Origin: Psychrobacter immobilis
Lineage (GTDB): Bacteria > Pseudomonadota > Gammaproteobacteria > Pseudomonadales > Moraxellaceae
Length of the DNA stretch: 64,000 nt
NCBI RefSeq assembly: GCF_904846285.1
Contig: NZ_CAJHAD010000001.1
Location: forward strand, 372,001-436,000
Direction of reading: 5' to 3'
Of the stretch, positions 48,782 to 59,077 are shown piece after piece. The translations under genes were made by a program, and so were the position numbers. The notes below the pieces were generated by a model, which was given only the letters and a program-made list of their open reading frames with translations, did no database searches and was not told the DNA's origin. Every line of letters begins with the position of its first letter. The first letter of the stretch is position 1.

Positions 48782-48901
48782 AAGCGACTCCTAATAAGGG
48801 TAAGTAAATTTAAATATATTACGGCAGTCTTTAAACTTAAGAAGGGTAAAGACTGGATAAATCAAAAAATGGATAAAATAGTAAAAAATCTAACCTTAGG
48901 C

Positions 48902-50068
48902 TTATAAACCTGCATCGGCTTTTAAGATTTCTGCTTTGTCAGTTTTTTCCCAGGTAAAGGCAGTTTCAGAACCTTGGCGACCGAAGTGACCAAAGGTTGC
49001 CGTTTGCTGGTACATCGGCTGCAATAAATTCAGCATGCGCGTAATACCGTAAGGACGTAGGTCAAAATGGGTACGAATCAAGCTAATGATTTCATCGTTG
49101 CTGATTTTGTTAGTACCAAAAGTATTGATTGAAATCGAAGTCGGTTCAGCAACCCCAATCGCATAGCTCACTTGTAACTCACAGCGATCTGCAATACCGG
49201 CAGCAACGATGTTTTTGGCCACATAACGCACCGCGTAAGCAGCGCTGCGATCGACTTTTGAAGGATCTTTACCGCTAAATGCACCGCCACCATGACGCGC
49301 CATACCGCCGTAAGTATCAACGATAATTTTACGACCAGTCAATCCTGCGTCACCAACAGGACCACCAATGACAAATTTGCCCGTTGGATTGATATGATAG
49401 CGTGTACCGGCATGCAATAAATCTGCTGGCAATACTTGCTTAATAATAGATTCCATTACCGCTTCTTGCAGATCTGCTTGCGAGATGCTTGGATCATGCT
49501 GCGTTGATAAAACCACGGCGTCAATGGCAACCGGTTTATTACCGTCGTATTTAAGGGTCACTTGGGCTTTGGCATCTGGACGTAACCAAGGCAGATCACC
49601 GCCACGGCGCAGCTCAGATTGACGCTCCATCAAGCGATGCGCATATTCGATCGGCGCTGGCATCAATACTTCGGTCTCATTGCTGGCATAACCAAACATT
49701 AAGCCTTGGTCGCCGGCACCTTGTTCTTCAGGGCTGCTACGATCGACCCCTTGAGCGATTTCTGGCGACTGCTTACCGAGCATATTAATAACGGCACACG
49801 TCTCACCATCAAAACCCAAGTCTGAGTGATGATAACCAATGCCGTTTACCGTATCACGCACGATACGTTCAACGTCGATATTGGCAGTCGTGGTGACTTC
49901 GCCTGCCAGTATCACCGCGCCAGTCTTAACTAATGTTTCGCACGCCACACGAGCATGGATGTCTTGACGTAAAATGGCATCAAGGATAGCATCTGAAATT
50001 TGGTCAGCCATTTTATCAGGATGGCCTTCGCTCACAGACTCTGAGGTAAATAAATTATATTCGCGCAT
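48902..50068 (-). CDS. metK: S-adenosylmethionine synthetase
   Basis: 388 residues, the normal size. The N-terminus [16 protein letters not shown] carries the ATP-binding histidine; [12 protein letters not shown] and [17 protein letters not shown] are the other two family signatures with phosphate-binding residues. It makes S-adenosylmethionine from methionine and ATP in the cytoplasm. Stand-alone on the minus strand. The 144-bp region before it shows no recognisable SAM riboswitch. Confidence 0.98.
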   Translation of the reverse strand: MREYNLFTSESVSEGHPDKMADQISDAILDAILRQDIHARVACETLVKTGAVILAGEVTTTANIDVERIVRDTVNGIGYHHSDLGFDGETCAVINMLGKQSPEIAQGVDRSSPEEQGAGDQGLMFGYASNETEVLMPAPIEYAHRLMERQSELRRGGDLPWLRPDAKAQVTLKYDGNKPVAIDAVVLSTQHDPSISQADLQEAVMESIIKQVLPADLLHAGTRYHINPTGKFVIGGPVGDAGLTGRKIIVDTYGGMARHGGGAFSGKDPSKVDRSAAYAVRYVAKNIVAAGIADRCELQVSYAIGVAEPTSISINTFGTNKISNDEIISLIRTHFDLRPYGITRMLNLLQPMYQQTATFGHFGRQGSETAFTWEKTDKAEILKADAGL

Positions 50069-50212
50069 AGTGGGATCGCTTAATTGCAGGGACTGTAATA
50101 TATAAAATCAGTCATTATTAAATGTTAACGGAAAATAGAAGGTAAAAGTGAATCAAAAAATTATGATATTTTACCGTGAATCGAGGTAAAACTCTAGTGT
50201 CAGCCATGACGG

Positions 50213-50809
50213 CTAACAATTGTAGAAATCATCGAGGCGGCTGTCTTCTTGCCAGCGGTATTCTGTATAGTCAGCGACTTCTTTTGCGCTATCGCGACCT
50301 TGTCTATCAGCAATAAAGCCAAGCGCCATATCCATGCCAGCCGTGACACCTGAAGAAGTATAAAACTTGCCATCTACCACCCAGCGCGCCTGCTTTATCC
50401 AATCAACCTGATCTGATTGTTCGGTTACCCATTGCCAAGCACGCTTGTTTGACGTGGCTCGTTTATGGTCTAAAATGCCTGCCTTCGCCAATAAAGCACT
50501 ACCCGTACAGACGCTAAGTACCCAGTCGGCGTTATCAGCGAGCGTTATCAGGGTATGCAAAAAACTACTATCATTGATGAGTGGACGTGTACCTTTACCG
50601 CCGACGACCAATAATATATCCGTTTGCTGGGCTAACTCTGCTACTGCGACAGTTTGTAAGGCAACACCATGATGGTTATGAATGATACCACCTTTCATTG
50701 ACGCAAACTGAATGCGAAAATCGTTAGGTAAGCTACCAAATAGCTCAATAGGCCCAAATAAGTCCAAGGTTTCAAAGTCGTCAAATACGAGTGCGGTCAG
50801 GGTCTGCAT
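50213..50809 (-). CDS. DJ-1/PfpI family protein
   Basis: 198 residues, AAGGAAGC before the ATG. The nucleophile elbow cysteine is in WVLSVCTGSALLAKAG near residue 102; an acidic residue in FDDFETLDLFGP near the N-terminus is the usual partner. Such proteins resemble the sensor domain of GlxA regulators and can be isonitrile hydratase-like, glyoxalase-like or amidases. No helix-turn-helix is present, so it is an enzyme or chaperone rather than a regulator. Confidence 0.85.
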   Translation of the reverse strand: MQTLTALVFDDFETLDLFGPIELFGSLPNDFRIQFASMKGGIIHNHHGVALQTVAVAELAQQTDILLVVGGKGTRPLINDSSFLHTLITLADNADWVLSVCTGSALLAKAGILDHKRATSNKRAWQWVTEQSDQVDWIKQARWVVDGKFYTSSGVTAGMDMALGFIADRQGRDSAKEVADYTEYRWQEDSRLDDFYNC

Positions 50810-50869
50810 TCTGCTTCCTTAAATTAAAGTATTAAGTCGAAGTGTTTAGAAAGGAGATGTTTAAAAGTT

Positions 50870-50927
50870 TTTAAGGCTCTAAAAGTCTTTAAAGCTCTAA
50901 ATATTTAAAAGCCTTTAAAGCTCTAAA
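50870..50927. repeat. Three short direct repeats upstream of and into nth
   Basis: TTTAAGGCTCTAAA (50870) and TTTAAAGCTCTAAA (50888, 50914) occur within 58 bp, with 18- and 26-bp spacing. The third overlaps the last codons of nth. Probably slippage-derived. Confidence 0.6.
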
Positions 50928-51610
50928 AATGCCGCTTTGTCCTTAAACATACATTCTTCATAAACAGGACAAGCGCCGCATTTTGGGGTGCGAGCCTGAC
51001 AAGTATAGCGCCCATGCAAAATCAAGTAATGGTGAGCATCAACGATAAAGTCATCGGGGATACGTTCGAGCAGTTTTTTCTCAACGATTAAGACGTTTTT
51101 ACCTGTTGCAAGTCCCGTACGATTGCCGACACGAAAGATATGGGTATCGACCGCCATCGTCGGCTGCCCAAAGGCGGTATTTAACACCACATTCGCCGTC
51201 TTCCGCCCGACACCCGCTAGAGACTCTAAGTCTTTACGGTTATCAGGGACGGTGCTATCAAACTTCTCAATCAAGTCGCGGCAGGTTTTGATGACGTTTT
51301 TGGCCTTGGCATTAAATAAGCCAATATTCTTAATATATGCTTTCAGTCCTTCTTCGCCTAATGCCAAAATGGACTCAGGCGTATTCGCCACCGGATAAAG
51401 CTGATCGGTGGCAATATTGACGCTGACATCGGTCGCCTGCGCCGATAATATGACCGCGATAAGCAGCTCAAAGTTACTGTTATAATTGAGCTCAGTTACT
51501 GGCTCATCAATCGTCGCAGCCAACTTCTCAAAAAACGGGCGCACATCACGATTGGGCATACGCCTCGATGGCGGTGTATCGGCAGTTTTATGTTTAACAG
51601 TTTTACTCAT
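50915..51610 (-). CDS. nth: Endonuclease III
   Basis: 231 residues. The helix-hairpin-helix with catalytic lysine is in LAGVGRKTANVV and the catalytic aspartate in VDTHIFRV; the C-terminus has the 4Fe-4S motif C-x6-C-x2-C-x5-C (CQARTPKCGACPVYEEC). A bifunctional glycosylase/AP-lyase removing oxidised pyrimidines. The N-terminus is about 20 residues longer than in E. coli. It is encoded 53 bp after an RnfB-type gene on the same strand. Confidence 0.96.
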   Translation of the reverse strand: MSKTVKHKTADTPPSRRMPNRDVRPFFEKLAATIDEPVTELNYNSNFELLIAVILSAQATDVSVNIATDQLYPVANTPESILALGEEGLKAYIKNIGLFNAKAKNVIKTCRDLIEKFDSTVPDNRKDLESLAGVGRKTANVVLNTAFGQPTMAVDTHIFRVGNRTGLATGKNVLIVEKKLLERIPDDFIVDAHHYLILHGRYTCQARTPKCGACPVYEECMFKDKAAFLEL

Positions 51611-51663
51611 GGCATTTTTACCATTACTTTATTTATTGGTTATTCAGAAGCAGATATTTGCTA

Positions 51664-52515
51664 TTAAAGTTGCGCGAGTTCTGTTTGTAATCCTTCGAGT
51701 TCCAGTTGTTTACTGTCATTTGGACGTACGCTAAGCTGCTTTTCTAACTTCTTAATTTTACTGCGTAGTTTAGCGGCGGCAATGGTGTTTTTTGCTTGTG
51801 CTTCGCTGATATTTAACGATTGACTGGCGGCATTATTCAGTTTTGCCTCCACCATGCTGACCACAGGTTTGCTATTGCTGCTATCAGCCAGCTGCTCACT
51901 GACGCGTCTCAAATGCGTATGATAACGTTGGCGCAAGTCATCTTGTTCAAGTATGCGCTCAGATGTTGATAGGGTACGCTCAACGGTGACTAAGTCAATG
52001 CAATCAACCGGGCAGGGCGCGATACATAGCTCACAACCCGTGCACAAGTCCGTAAAAATGGTATGCATGTGCTTGCCAGTCCCGACGATGGCGTCAACAG
52101 GGCAGGCAGGGATACATTTGGTACAGCCGATACAATCATCTTCTCGAATCACCGCGCGCACTTCTACTGGACGCTGCGAGCTAGCATCTATCGGCCATTT
52201 TGACGGCGCAGCGCTAAATGCTTGTGTATCGCTGCCATCTTGATTGATAATTTGCGCAATCGCATCGGTCACCGGCTGACCGCCGGGTACACACTTATTA
52301 TAGGGCTCTTTGTCGATAACGATCGCCACCGCATACGGTAAACAGCCATCAGCATGGTCGCAAAGTCCACATTGGGTTTGCGGCAAGCAGGCGTCAATGC
52401 GCGCAATCTTTTCTTGGGTGGCGTGAGGTAAGCTCTCTACGTCCAAGCTATCGAACAAAATAGGTAGATTGGTCAGACGGATAAGATTGCTTTTTTTACT
52501 CATGGTGCTTTGCAT
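51664..52515 (-). CDS. RnfB-type electron transport ferredoxin
   Basis: 283 residues (start could also be 52503). An Fe-S domain begins with LPQTQCGLCDHADGCLPYA (the RnfB-type 4Fe-4S domain), followed by two classic ferredoxin motifs, CIGCTKCIPACPVDAIVG and CTGCELCIAPCPVDCIDL. There is no N-terminal membrane helix of the usual RnfB kind, and the C-terminal 90 residues are a helical extension. The rest of the Rnf complex (A, C, D, G, E) is absent here; nth follows, as in rnf-nth operons. It may pass electrons to a soluble partner. Confidence 0.88.
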   Translation of the reverse strand: MQSTMSKKSNLIRLTNLPILFDSLDVESLPHATQEKIARIDACLPQTQCGLCDHADGCLPYAVAIVIDKEPYNKCVPGGQPVTDAIAQIINQDGSDTQAFSAAPSKWPIDASSQRPVEVRAVIREDDCIGCTKCIPACPVDAIVGTGKHMHTIFTDLCTGCELCIAPCPVDCIDLVTVERTLSTSERILEQDDLRQRYHTHLRRVSEQLADSSNSKPVVSMVEAKLNNAASQSLNISEAQAKNTIAAAKLRSKIKKLEKQLSVRPNDSKQLELEGLQTELAQL

Positions 52516-52677
52516 TTAATGTAAAACCTTGATATCAGTGCTAGGTACTGACATTAGAATAAATAGGGTAATAGTAAGGAGCGCTAAATCTGTAAATGAG
52601 ATAAGCGCTGCTAGATTAAGTCCGTAAACATCCATAAACAATAGCTGCATTTATAAATGCTCTCTTGCCATTATCAA

Positions 52678-53739
52678 TTAAAGTAATATGCCATGCTCAG
52701 TAGCAATTTGTGCAATCAGTGCATAAGCAATGCTGCCTTTTGACGGTATCTTTGGCAAATCTGATAAGTCAAAGAAATCGGCATGTGACAGCTCATCTTC
52801 TTGTATGACGATGTCACCACCAGCATGCGCTGCCCGAAAGCCAAGCATTAAATTAGACGGAAACGGCCAAGGTTGACTGCTGACATAGCGAATATCTTTG
52901 AGGCTAATATTCACCTCTTCTGCCACTTCGCGTACCACAGCATGCTCTAAACTTTCACCGACTTCTACAAAACCAGCAATCAAACCATATTGTAGCGCTT
53001 GTTGAGGGGTTTTTTGCTGCCCATAACGGTGATGGTGTGCCAATAATATCTGCATTTCACCCGTTTGCGGATTGGGTCGAGTAATGGCGGTAATGATACA
53101 TGGCTGCACGCGCGGATACTGGCGTAAGCGGCAAACTTGGCAAACCATCGCGCGCTCACCACGTGAGGCATGCATCACTGGAGCGGCGCAGCGACTACAA
53201 AACTGCGTATCTGCTTGCCAACGTAACAGCTGTATGGCTTGACTAAGTTGGTCAGATAACGCGAATGGCAGTTGCGTGATAAGCAGGCGATAAGCAATAA
53301 AAGCGCACTCGTCATTATCTAGAGTGTTTCTTTCTTCGCTATTAGTTGTTAAACCTCTATTATTTAGAACATTGCTTTCTAAATTACTATTTTCTGAATC
53401 GTCGCTTTCTAAAACAATAGGCAAATCAATATGATGAGCTATGGCATAGTCATAAGTAATCGCTATGGTGGCTTGTGCCGTAAAAGTATTGTCAGTCTCG
53501 GTTTTAAAATCGTTCAAACTATCTTCAACTTGACCGCTATCATCGCTAACTAACCAATGATTAGGGGCTAAGCTTTCAAATAGTGTGACTCGTCCAACTT
53601 GATAGGCTGGCTGAATGTCATGAGTGTTTAACGCTGTATCATTAACCGACTTTGGTAACTGAATCTCCACAGGCCACCAGCCATTAGGCGTTTGACGACA
53701 TAAAACCGTCTCGTCACGAAGTATAAAGGCATGGGTCAT
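52678..53739 (-). CDS. nudC: NAD+ diphosphatase
   Basis: 353 residues from the ATG at 53739; an upstream TTG start would add five. The zinc ribbon is in FCSRCAAPV and CQVCRLRQYP, the Nudix box in GFVEVGESLEHAVVREVAEE, and SQPWPFPSNLMLGF is the signature that marks NudC rather than other Nudix proteins. It hydrolyses NAD(H) to NMN and AMP and removes NAD caps from RNA. The N-terminal third is longer than E. coli NudC and has a disordered acidic insert (about residues 120-150). Confidence 0.93.
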   Translation of the reverse strand: MTHAFILRDETVLCRQTPNGWWPVEIQLPKSVNDTALNTHDIQPAYQVGRVTLFESLAPNHWLVSDDSGQVEDSLNDFKTETDNTFTAQATIAITYDYAIAHHIDLPIVLESDDSENSNLESNVLNNRGLTTNSEERNTLDNDECAFIAYRLLITQLPFALSDQLSQAIQLLRWQADTQFCSRCAAPVMHASRGERAMVCQVCRLRQYPRVQPCIITAITRPNPQTGEMQILLAHHHRYGQQKTPQQALQYGLIAGFVEVGESLEHAVVREVAEEVNISLKDIRYVSSQPWPFPSNLMLGFRAAHAGGDIVIQEDELSHADFFDLSDLPKIPSKGSIAYALIAQIATEHGILL

Positions 53740-53825
53740 AGGATAAGTTTCCAAACAATCAAAGACAGACTCATATCCGCTTGGGTAAGAGTCTGTTGAA
53801 AATAAGCAGTTAAGAAGCTAAGCAC

Positions 53826-55508
53826 TTAGGCTGCAAGCAGTTGGCTTAAGCTTTGTTGGCCGACATCTAGTGCCTGTTTATTCACAGGACGATTATTCTC
53901 AAAACCATCTAAATGATGGTCAACGGCCATAATAACATCGGCGATATAAGCTAAAGTGCCGTCATCTATTCGTGTACCACTATCAATGCGCTGCTGCAAA
54001 TAACTCGCTAATTGGCTGAGCATACTGGCAGGGGTTGGTAATTGTAAAAAGCGCACCGCACCTGCTACTTGGCGCAGCATCTCAGGGATATTTTGAATAT
54101 TGAGGATATCACGCTCAGGCTCCGCCAAATAATCATTGATGGCTTGTTCGGCACTGGCAATGGCGGTACGGCTTTCTTGTATTAGCGTATCATACGCTGT
54201 GTTTAGCTGATGTAATGAAATATGCGGATTATTCAAAGGCAAATAAATTGCCCCTGGCGTATGCATCTCTGCCATAGCGATAGTGGCATTTTCAGCATGC
54301 ATTAATGCCAATAATAAATGGTCAAAATCTTCTGGCGTAGGTGCGCGCCATTTGCTCACTGCCTCTGCGGCAGCGTTCAGGCTTTTTGCTGCATTTGCTA
54401 AACCCAATAACTGGAACGCTGAACGCAGTTCGATAAGCTGCTCGGTAATTTGCGAGGTTTGCATATCGACAGGATTGATGGAGTCACCGCGTGCGTAGCT
54501 ATCGACATTTTCTTTAATATTATTGATTTGTGCTTGAATAATAGTGTTTAAAGTGTCAGTTAAAGCACGGTTAGGGCCAAATAAGAAACGCGCCATTTGC
54601 TCAAGTTGCGGTGTCTCTAACTGATTGGCAGCATATTGCTCACGCAGGATTTTGGCCTCTGCCGTATCACGCTGGCAAGCAAAGCTAACCAAGTCCGCAA
54701 AGCGCGTATCCATTACGGGCAGATAGCTTTGGAATTGCTGCTCTAAGTAAATAAGCGTATGCTTTTGGCTTAAATTTAGCGGTAAGATACTGGCGATATC
54801 GGCAACGGCGGCGGTTGCTGCTTGCCAAAACAAACAATTAGAGTTTGCCGCTATCAAGGCGCAAGCTGCTGACATGGCATCCAATTTTTGCTGCTCATCG
54901 TCGCTCACATTACCGTCTTGATTTAATAAAGCAACCCCGAGCCCACTACGATAAGCGTAGGTCAGTAAGTCGCTGTCAAGATTAAGCTCGCTAAGGGGTT
55001 GAAAGTTGTTCTCAGGATTGGCAATGATGACGCTGCTGCTACCAAAAGTGGAAAAATAATCGGCAGCGATAGATTCGCCTTGCCCGTGAGCATTGAGCTT
55101 ATTAATGATAGGCAGTAGTAATGTTGGCTCTACCGACTCTGTCAGTAGGACAAATTCAATATAGCGATCAAGCGTCATAATGGCTTCTGATAAGTCCATA
55201 ATTAGAGCAGTATCGCTATTATCCCCACTATCATACAGCTGTTGTAAACCATGCACGATTGCGTTATTCAGCGCCTCAGCACCGGCCAAAGCAATCAGCT
55301 CAAAAATACAAGACAGCTGTTTTAACACAATAATAGAGTCTAACAGTAAAGGCGCTTGGCTATTATCATCATTGAATTCGCCCAAATGAATCTCAGTGTC
55401 TTTTAAGATGACGTTAATTTCATCGTGCAATAAATGCAGCGATGGCAAGTTAAAATCAGTCACACTCAAGGTTGGGGCAGTTAATTTCATTTGTGTAGAA
55501 TGGTTCAT
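53826..55508 (-). CDS. Helical protein resembling the N-terminal part of ChpA/PilL
   Basis: 560 residues, nearly all helical, acidic, with no membrane segment. The early region (FVLLTESVEPTLLLPIINKL) and the later Hpt-like helices (HALLALMHAENA-type, LRQVAGAVRFLQLPTPA) recall the N-terminal phosphotransfer array of ChpA/PilL in type IV pilus signalling. No kinase, CheW or receiver domain is present and no pil/chp genes are nearby. It may be a split-off part of the Chp system or a scaffold. Relationship is from pattern memory and should be tested by profile search. Confidence 0.5.
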   Translation of the reverse strand: MNHSTQMKLTAPTLSVTDFNLPSLHLLHDEINVILKDTEIHLGEFNDDNSQAPLLLDSIIVLKQLSCIFELIALAGAEALNNAIVHGLQQLYDSGDNSDTALIMDLSEAIMTLDRYIEFVLLTESVEPTLLLPIINKLNAHGQGESIAADYFSTFGSSSVIIANPENNFQPLSELNLDSDLLTYAYRSGLGVALLNQDGNVSDDEQQKLDAMSAACALIAANSNCLFWQAATAAVADIASILPLNLSQKHTLIYLEQQFQSYLPVMDTRFADLVSFACQRDTAEAKILREQYAANQLETPQLEQMARFLFGPNRALTDTLNTIIQAQINNIKENVDSYARGDSINPVDMQTSQITEQLIELRSAFQLLGLANAAKSLNAAAEAVSKWRAPTPEDFDHLLLALMHAENATIAMAEMHTPGAIYLPLNNPHISLHQLNTAYDTLIQESRTAIASAEQAINDYLAEPERDILNIQNIPEMLRQVAGAVRFLQLPTPASMLSQLASYLQQRIDSGTRIDDGTLAYIADVIMAVDHHLDGFENNRPVNKQALDVGQQSLSQLLAA

Positions 55509-55683
55509 AGTTGTTTTTTCCCATGACGTACTGATGAAAATAGCAATAATTTGGAAGATAGATTAAAAAATTATATGAGTAAGATTTCGACCTTTATTGT
55601 CATAATAAAGACTAACTGACTTAACTACCAGCATAAGGGGTTATTTTAATAAAAAATGATTTTAATGGTAGTTTTTATAACCG

Positions 55684-57321
55684 CTACATTTTATCTTTAA
55701 GCGCAGGATAATCGTCTGCAAGGGCGGCATACCAGCTTTGATTGGCGCTCTCATTGCTGTTTGACGTCATTAATAAATTGGCCAAATCAGCAAAGCTTGC
55801 ATGCGCTGTATGTCCGCCATCAGACTGGGCGTCGTCCTCTATAGCAAGGGTCACTTGTCCGCCGGTCATTGCCAAATAAACTTCAGCCAAAATCTCTGAG
55901 TCAAGTAAAGCGCCGTGGAAAGTACGGTCTTGCTTACCGACATCTAGGCGGCGAACAAGGGCATCTAGGGTGTTTTTCTGCCCCGGATATTGCTGCTTGG
56001 CCATAACCAGTGAATCAGTCACTTGGACGCGCTCAGCAAAGTCATGCATGCCAACTTTAGCGAACTCCATGTTTAAGAAGTTCATATCAAAGGTGGCGTT
56101 ATGAGCGATGATTTCGGCACCGTCCATAAAATCATACAGCGCCTGAGCGACTTGATCGAAGGTTGGTTTATCGGTTAAAAACGCCTCAGAGATACCATGA
56201 ATACGAATCACTTCTTCATCCATACCGCGCTGCGGGTTGATATAGACGTGGAGCTTTTCGCCAGTAAATTTACGCCCGATCATCTCTACAATACCGACTT
56301 CAATAATACGGTCACCCTTCATTGGGTCAAGACCTGTAGTCTCGGTATCCATAATAAGCTGGCGGTCAGATTCATGACGATGAATAGGTTTTGGCAGTAG
56401 CGGTATAAAATACGGATTGGCACGGCTGGTGTCACCATCGAATGTTGGTGTATCAGTTTTTATGCGAGCTTCCGTTTTAGCTTCTACTTCAGTATCCATA
56501 TTGGTATCTATATCTGACATATCGGTATTTCTCATTGTTTCGCTAGCATTATACTGATGTTGGTTTTCATATTGATGACGGTTTTCTTCGACTAACATGT
56601 TATTATTTATAGTATTGTCATACTTATTATCATCGTCTTCTAATACGTTGTTTTCTGCTGTATGGCTTTCTAACTCGGCATCAAGCTCATCATCCATCAT
56701 ATCGAAGCCTAATGGATCAAATTTTAGCCAATCATCACTAGTATTTTGGGTGTTATCGGTCACTATTTGCTCTTTTTTTTTAGCAGACTCTTGTGAGTCT
56801 ATTTTTGATAAATCTTCACTGCTACAGGTCACGCCCAAATTTGCCAGCTCGTCCGCTTTTTCATTGCCCGCATGACCAGCATGACCTTTGACCCAATGCC
56901 AATCAACAGCGCGCTGTTGGCACAGCTCATCGAGTTGCTGCCAAAGATCTTGGTTGGCGACAGGTTTTTTACTCGCCGTTTTCCAGCCCTTTTTTTTCCA
57001 GCCCTCAATCCATTCGGTAATGCCTTTTTTGACATAGCTTGAATCTGTCCAAATCTCGAGATTATGCTCGTGTGGAGTATGGGTCAGTGCTTGTATCGCG
57101 CCCATCAGCTCCATGCGATTATTGGTGGTTTCTTTATCACCACCATACAAATCCTGCGTGCGTCCATCACTAAATATCAGGTGCGCGCCCCAGCCGCCAG
57201 CACCCGGATTACCTTTACAAGCACCGTCTGTATAAGCAACCGTCGTGTTGGGTTTCGCGGCCAACGGATTTATGGCGTTGTTGGTATTAAATGACTGCGC
57301 TGAAGTAGAAGTGTCTGACAT
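55684..57321 (-). CDS. RNase HI - DNA polymerase III epsilon subunit fusion
   Basis: 545 residues from the ATG at 57321. Residues ~25-165 are RNase HI with the catalytic set: Asp32 in AYTDGACKG, Glu71 in NNRMELMG, Asp93 in WTDSSYV and Asp157, plus His150. Residues ~320-500 are a DnaQ proofreading exonuclease with [19 protein letters not shown] and the ExoIII motif HGALLDSE. The connecting ~155 residues are low-complexity, rich in N, D, E and T, so flexible. RNase HI removes RNA from RNA:DNA hybrids; epsilon corrects replication errors. The two genes are adjacent in many gammaproteobacteria, so fusion is understandable. A short DnaE-binding-like C-terminus remains. Confidence 0.93.
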   Translation of the reverse strand: MSDTSTSAQSFNTNNAINPLAAKPNTTVAYTDGACKGNPGAGGWGAHLIFSDGRTQDLYGGDKETTNNRMELMGAIQALTHTPHEHNLEIWTDSSYVKKGITEWIEGWKKKGWKTASKKPVANQDLWQQLDELCQQRAVDWHWVKGHAGHAGNEKADELANLGVTCSSEDLSKIDSQESAKKKEQIVTDNTQNTSDDWLKFDPLGFDMMDDELDAELESHTAENNVLEDDDNKYDNTINNNMLVEENRHQYENQHQYNASETMRNTDMSDIDTNMDTEVEAKTEARIKTDTPTFDGDTSRANPYFIPLLPKPIHRHESDRQLIMDTETTGLDPMKGDRIIEVGIVEMIGRKFTGEKLHVYINPQRGMDEEVIRIHGISEAFLTDKPTFDQVAQALYDFMDGAEIIAHNATFDMNFLNMEFAKVGMHDFAERVQVTDSLVMAKQQYPGQKNTLDALVRRLDVGKQDRTFHGALLDSEILAEVYLAMTGGQVTLAIEDDAQSDGGHTAHASFADLANLLMTSNSNESANQSWYAALADDYPALKDKM

Positions 57322-57626
57322 AAAAGCGTATTGACCTAATAAATGGTAAACGTGGAGCAGGGCGGTTTCGGTAGTGCCGTTTTTACACCAACTAGCACGG
57401 TATATTTTAGGGTTGAGTATAGCAAATCTATCCCAGCTATGGGCAGCTGCCATGCACAAAATCGTAAAAGCACAGATGATAGTAGTGATGATAATAGTAA
57501 CGCGGTGGTTTTCTGTTAAAATGGCTTTGATGATAGTGCGATGGTGCAGTTTTATTGTTTTTTTAATTGTCTTTAATAGTCATGCGCTCAATATCAGCTT
57601 TTTATGTCTAAATGCAGGATAACCCT

Positions 57627-58184
57627 ATGATGTCCGTACGCCCAAACGTGTTTTATAAAAGATGGTTGCCCTTGATGGTCGCTATCATGGCAAGTAGCGC
57701 GATGTTTTTAAGTGCTTGCAATGATAGTAATACGCAAGCTGATACTAAACAGATAGAAACGACAGCGGATTTATCCATATTTGAAGGCTGCTACACCGTC
57801 AGCCATGACGAGCCTGCACAGATAAAAGTTAGCCAACAGGGCGGTGCGTGGGTGATGCAGATGAAAGAGCCAGCAAGTGCCAAACGTGTTTGGGATGATG
57901 CTGAGCCGTTAGAGGTTATCGAAAATAGCGAAATACCGACATATTTCTCTATCGACCCTGATAATGTCGATGCGGTCATCGGTCGTCCAGATAGAGTGCT
58001 GGTACTGGCGCATGTGAAGCCTGTCTATGCCAATATCGATCCGCTACTTGATAGTGAGTATTTGTCCTATATTTATCGCGGTGCCAATACCATTTACCAT
58101 ATTGAATGTGACGACGTTAATACGGATATTTTAGCCAATCCTCACTCAAACATTGTGATTGATAATGTGAATGACAGTATTTAG
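57627..58184 (+). CDS. Lipoprotein of unknown function
   Basis: 185 residues from the ATG at 57627, with CAGGAT in ribosome-site position. Signal peptide and lipobox LSAC (Cys ~32) mark an outer- or inner-membrane lipoprotein. The mature part is soluble, acidic, with FEGCYTVSHDEPAQIKVSQQ at the start; family not recognised. It starts 306 bp from the divergent fusion gene and 69 bp before a small membrane protein gene. Confidence 0.75.
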   Translation: MMSVRPNVFYKRWLPLMVAIMASSAMFLSACNDSNTQADTKQIETTADLSIFEGCYTVSHDEPAQIKVSQQGGAWVMQMKEPASAKRVWDDAEPLEVIENSEIPTYFSIDPDNVDAVIGRPDRVLVLAHVKPVYANIDPLLDSEYLSYIYRGANTIYHIECDDVNTDILANPHSNIVIDNVNDSI

Positions 58185-58252
58185 CTAAGCGTTATAATTG
58201 GGTATTAAATACACCTTTTTTACAAGCAATCCTATTATTAGAGTCAGGCAAT

Positions 58253-58558
58253 ATGAATTTTTTTAGTTATGTGGTGTTAGGCGGATTTTCTTATGCGGCG
58301 GGTTGGGCGGTCAGAACCTATATCTTAGATAAACAGCCTAAACCTGAGCAGCCTTATAATCTTAAACATCCGGCCATTTTAGCATATCTAGGCGGGTTCT
58401 TTATTATTATGCTGATTGTCTCATGGCTCATCGGCCGCTACTTGCTTGGTCATATTGCCGTTGACTTGCCTTTTATCATTGTGAATAGCTTGGTTGCTAC
58501 CTTTGTGTATTCGTTTGGTCTAAATCCAGAAAAAGCCAACTATGAGGTTCCAGATTAA
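58253..58558 (+). CDS. Small membrane protein of unknown function
   Basis: 101 residues with three hydrophobic segments: VVLGGFSYAAGWAV, ILAYLGGFFIIMLIVSWLIG and LPFIIVNSLVATFVYSFGL. Probably inner membrane. Possibly co-transcribed with the lipoprotein gene. No recognised family. Confidence 0.65.
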   Translation: MNFFSYVVLGGFSYAAGWAVRTYILDKQPKPEQPYNLKHPAILAYLGGFFIIMLIVSWLIGRYLLGHIAVDLPFIIVNSLVATFVYSFGLNPEKANYEVPD

Positions 58559-58587
58559 CCTGTATAGATAAATGGCTCATGATTGAT

Positions 58588-58630
58588 AAAAAAGCCACGA
58601 CTGATAACTTACTTATCGGTCGTGGCTTTT
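58588..58630. terminator. Bidirectional intrinsic terminator
   Basis: AAAAAGCCACGAC pairs with GTCGTGGCTTTT and an inner GATAA-TTATC stem lies in the loop. Between the convergent membrane protein and YkvA genes. Confidence 0.9.
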
Positions 58631-58666
58631 CAAAATACTCATTCCAAGCTTATAGTTGGCGAACGT

Positions 58667-59077
58667 TTAAGCTTTTTTCTTTAAGTTGGTAGCAGTTTTA
58701 ACGGCTGATTGGCTCTTCTTCCACGTTTGATATTTCTGCAAATCTTTTTCGATAAGTTTTAAGCAAAAAGTGAGTACTAGCGCATCGTCAATATGACCGA
58801 TAAAAGGGATAAAATCCGGAATGATATCAATCGGGTTGAGGGTATAAAGTAGACCGACGACGCCCGCTGAAATGGTCTTGTAAGGAATGTCGCGATAATT
58901 ACCTTTATAGTAATCTTTAATAAGGCTCATAAATAGCATCAAATCTTTAGTGAAGCGTTCAAGGTGGCTGCTATCTTTTAGCTTTGCTTGTAATTTTTCT
59001 TCCTCATGAATGATGTACTCTAAATCAGCATCCAAGATGTCATCTTTTTCCTGCTTATCAGTCGCTTTATCAGCCAT
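58667..59077 (-). CDS. YkvA family protein (DUF1232)
   Basis: 136 residues with AAGGATAATAATA before the ATG. The DUF1232 signature LYTLNPIDIIPDFIPFIGH is near residue 80 and forms a membrane-associated hairpin. A coiled-coil-like helical N-terminus precedes it. Function in this family is not established. Confidence 0.9.
   Translation of the reverse strand: MADKATDKQEKDDILDADLEYIIHEEEKLQAKLKDSSHLERFTKDLMLFMSLIKDYYKGNYRDIPYKTISAGVVGLLYTLNPIDIIPDFIPFIGHIDDALVLTFCLKLIEKDLQKYQTWKKSQSAVKTATNLKKKA

Noticed and set aside
50069-50212. SAM riboswitch before metK
   Set aside because: Only small unrelated hairpins are visible and none of the conserved SAM riboswitch elements could be recognised.
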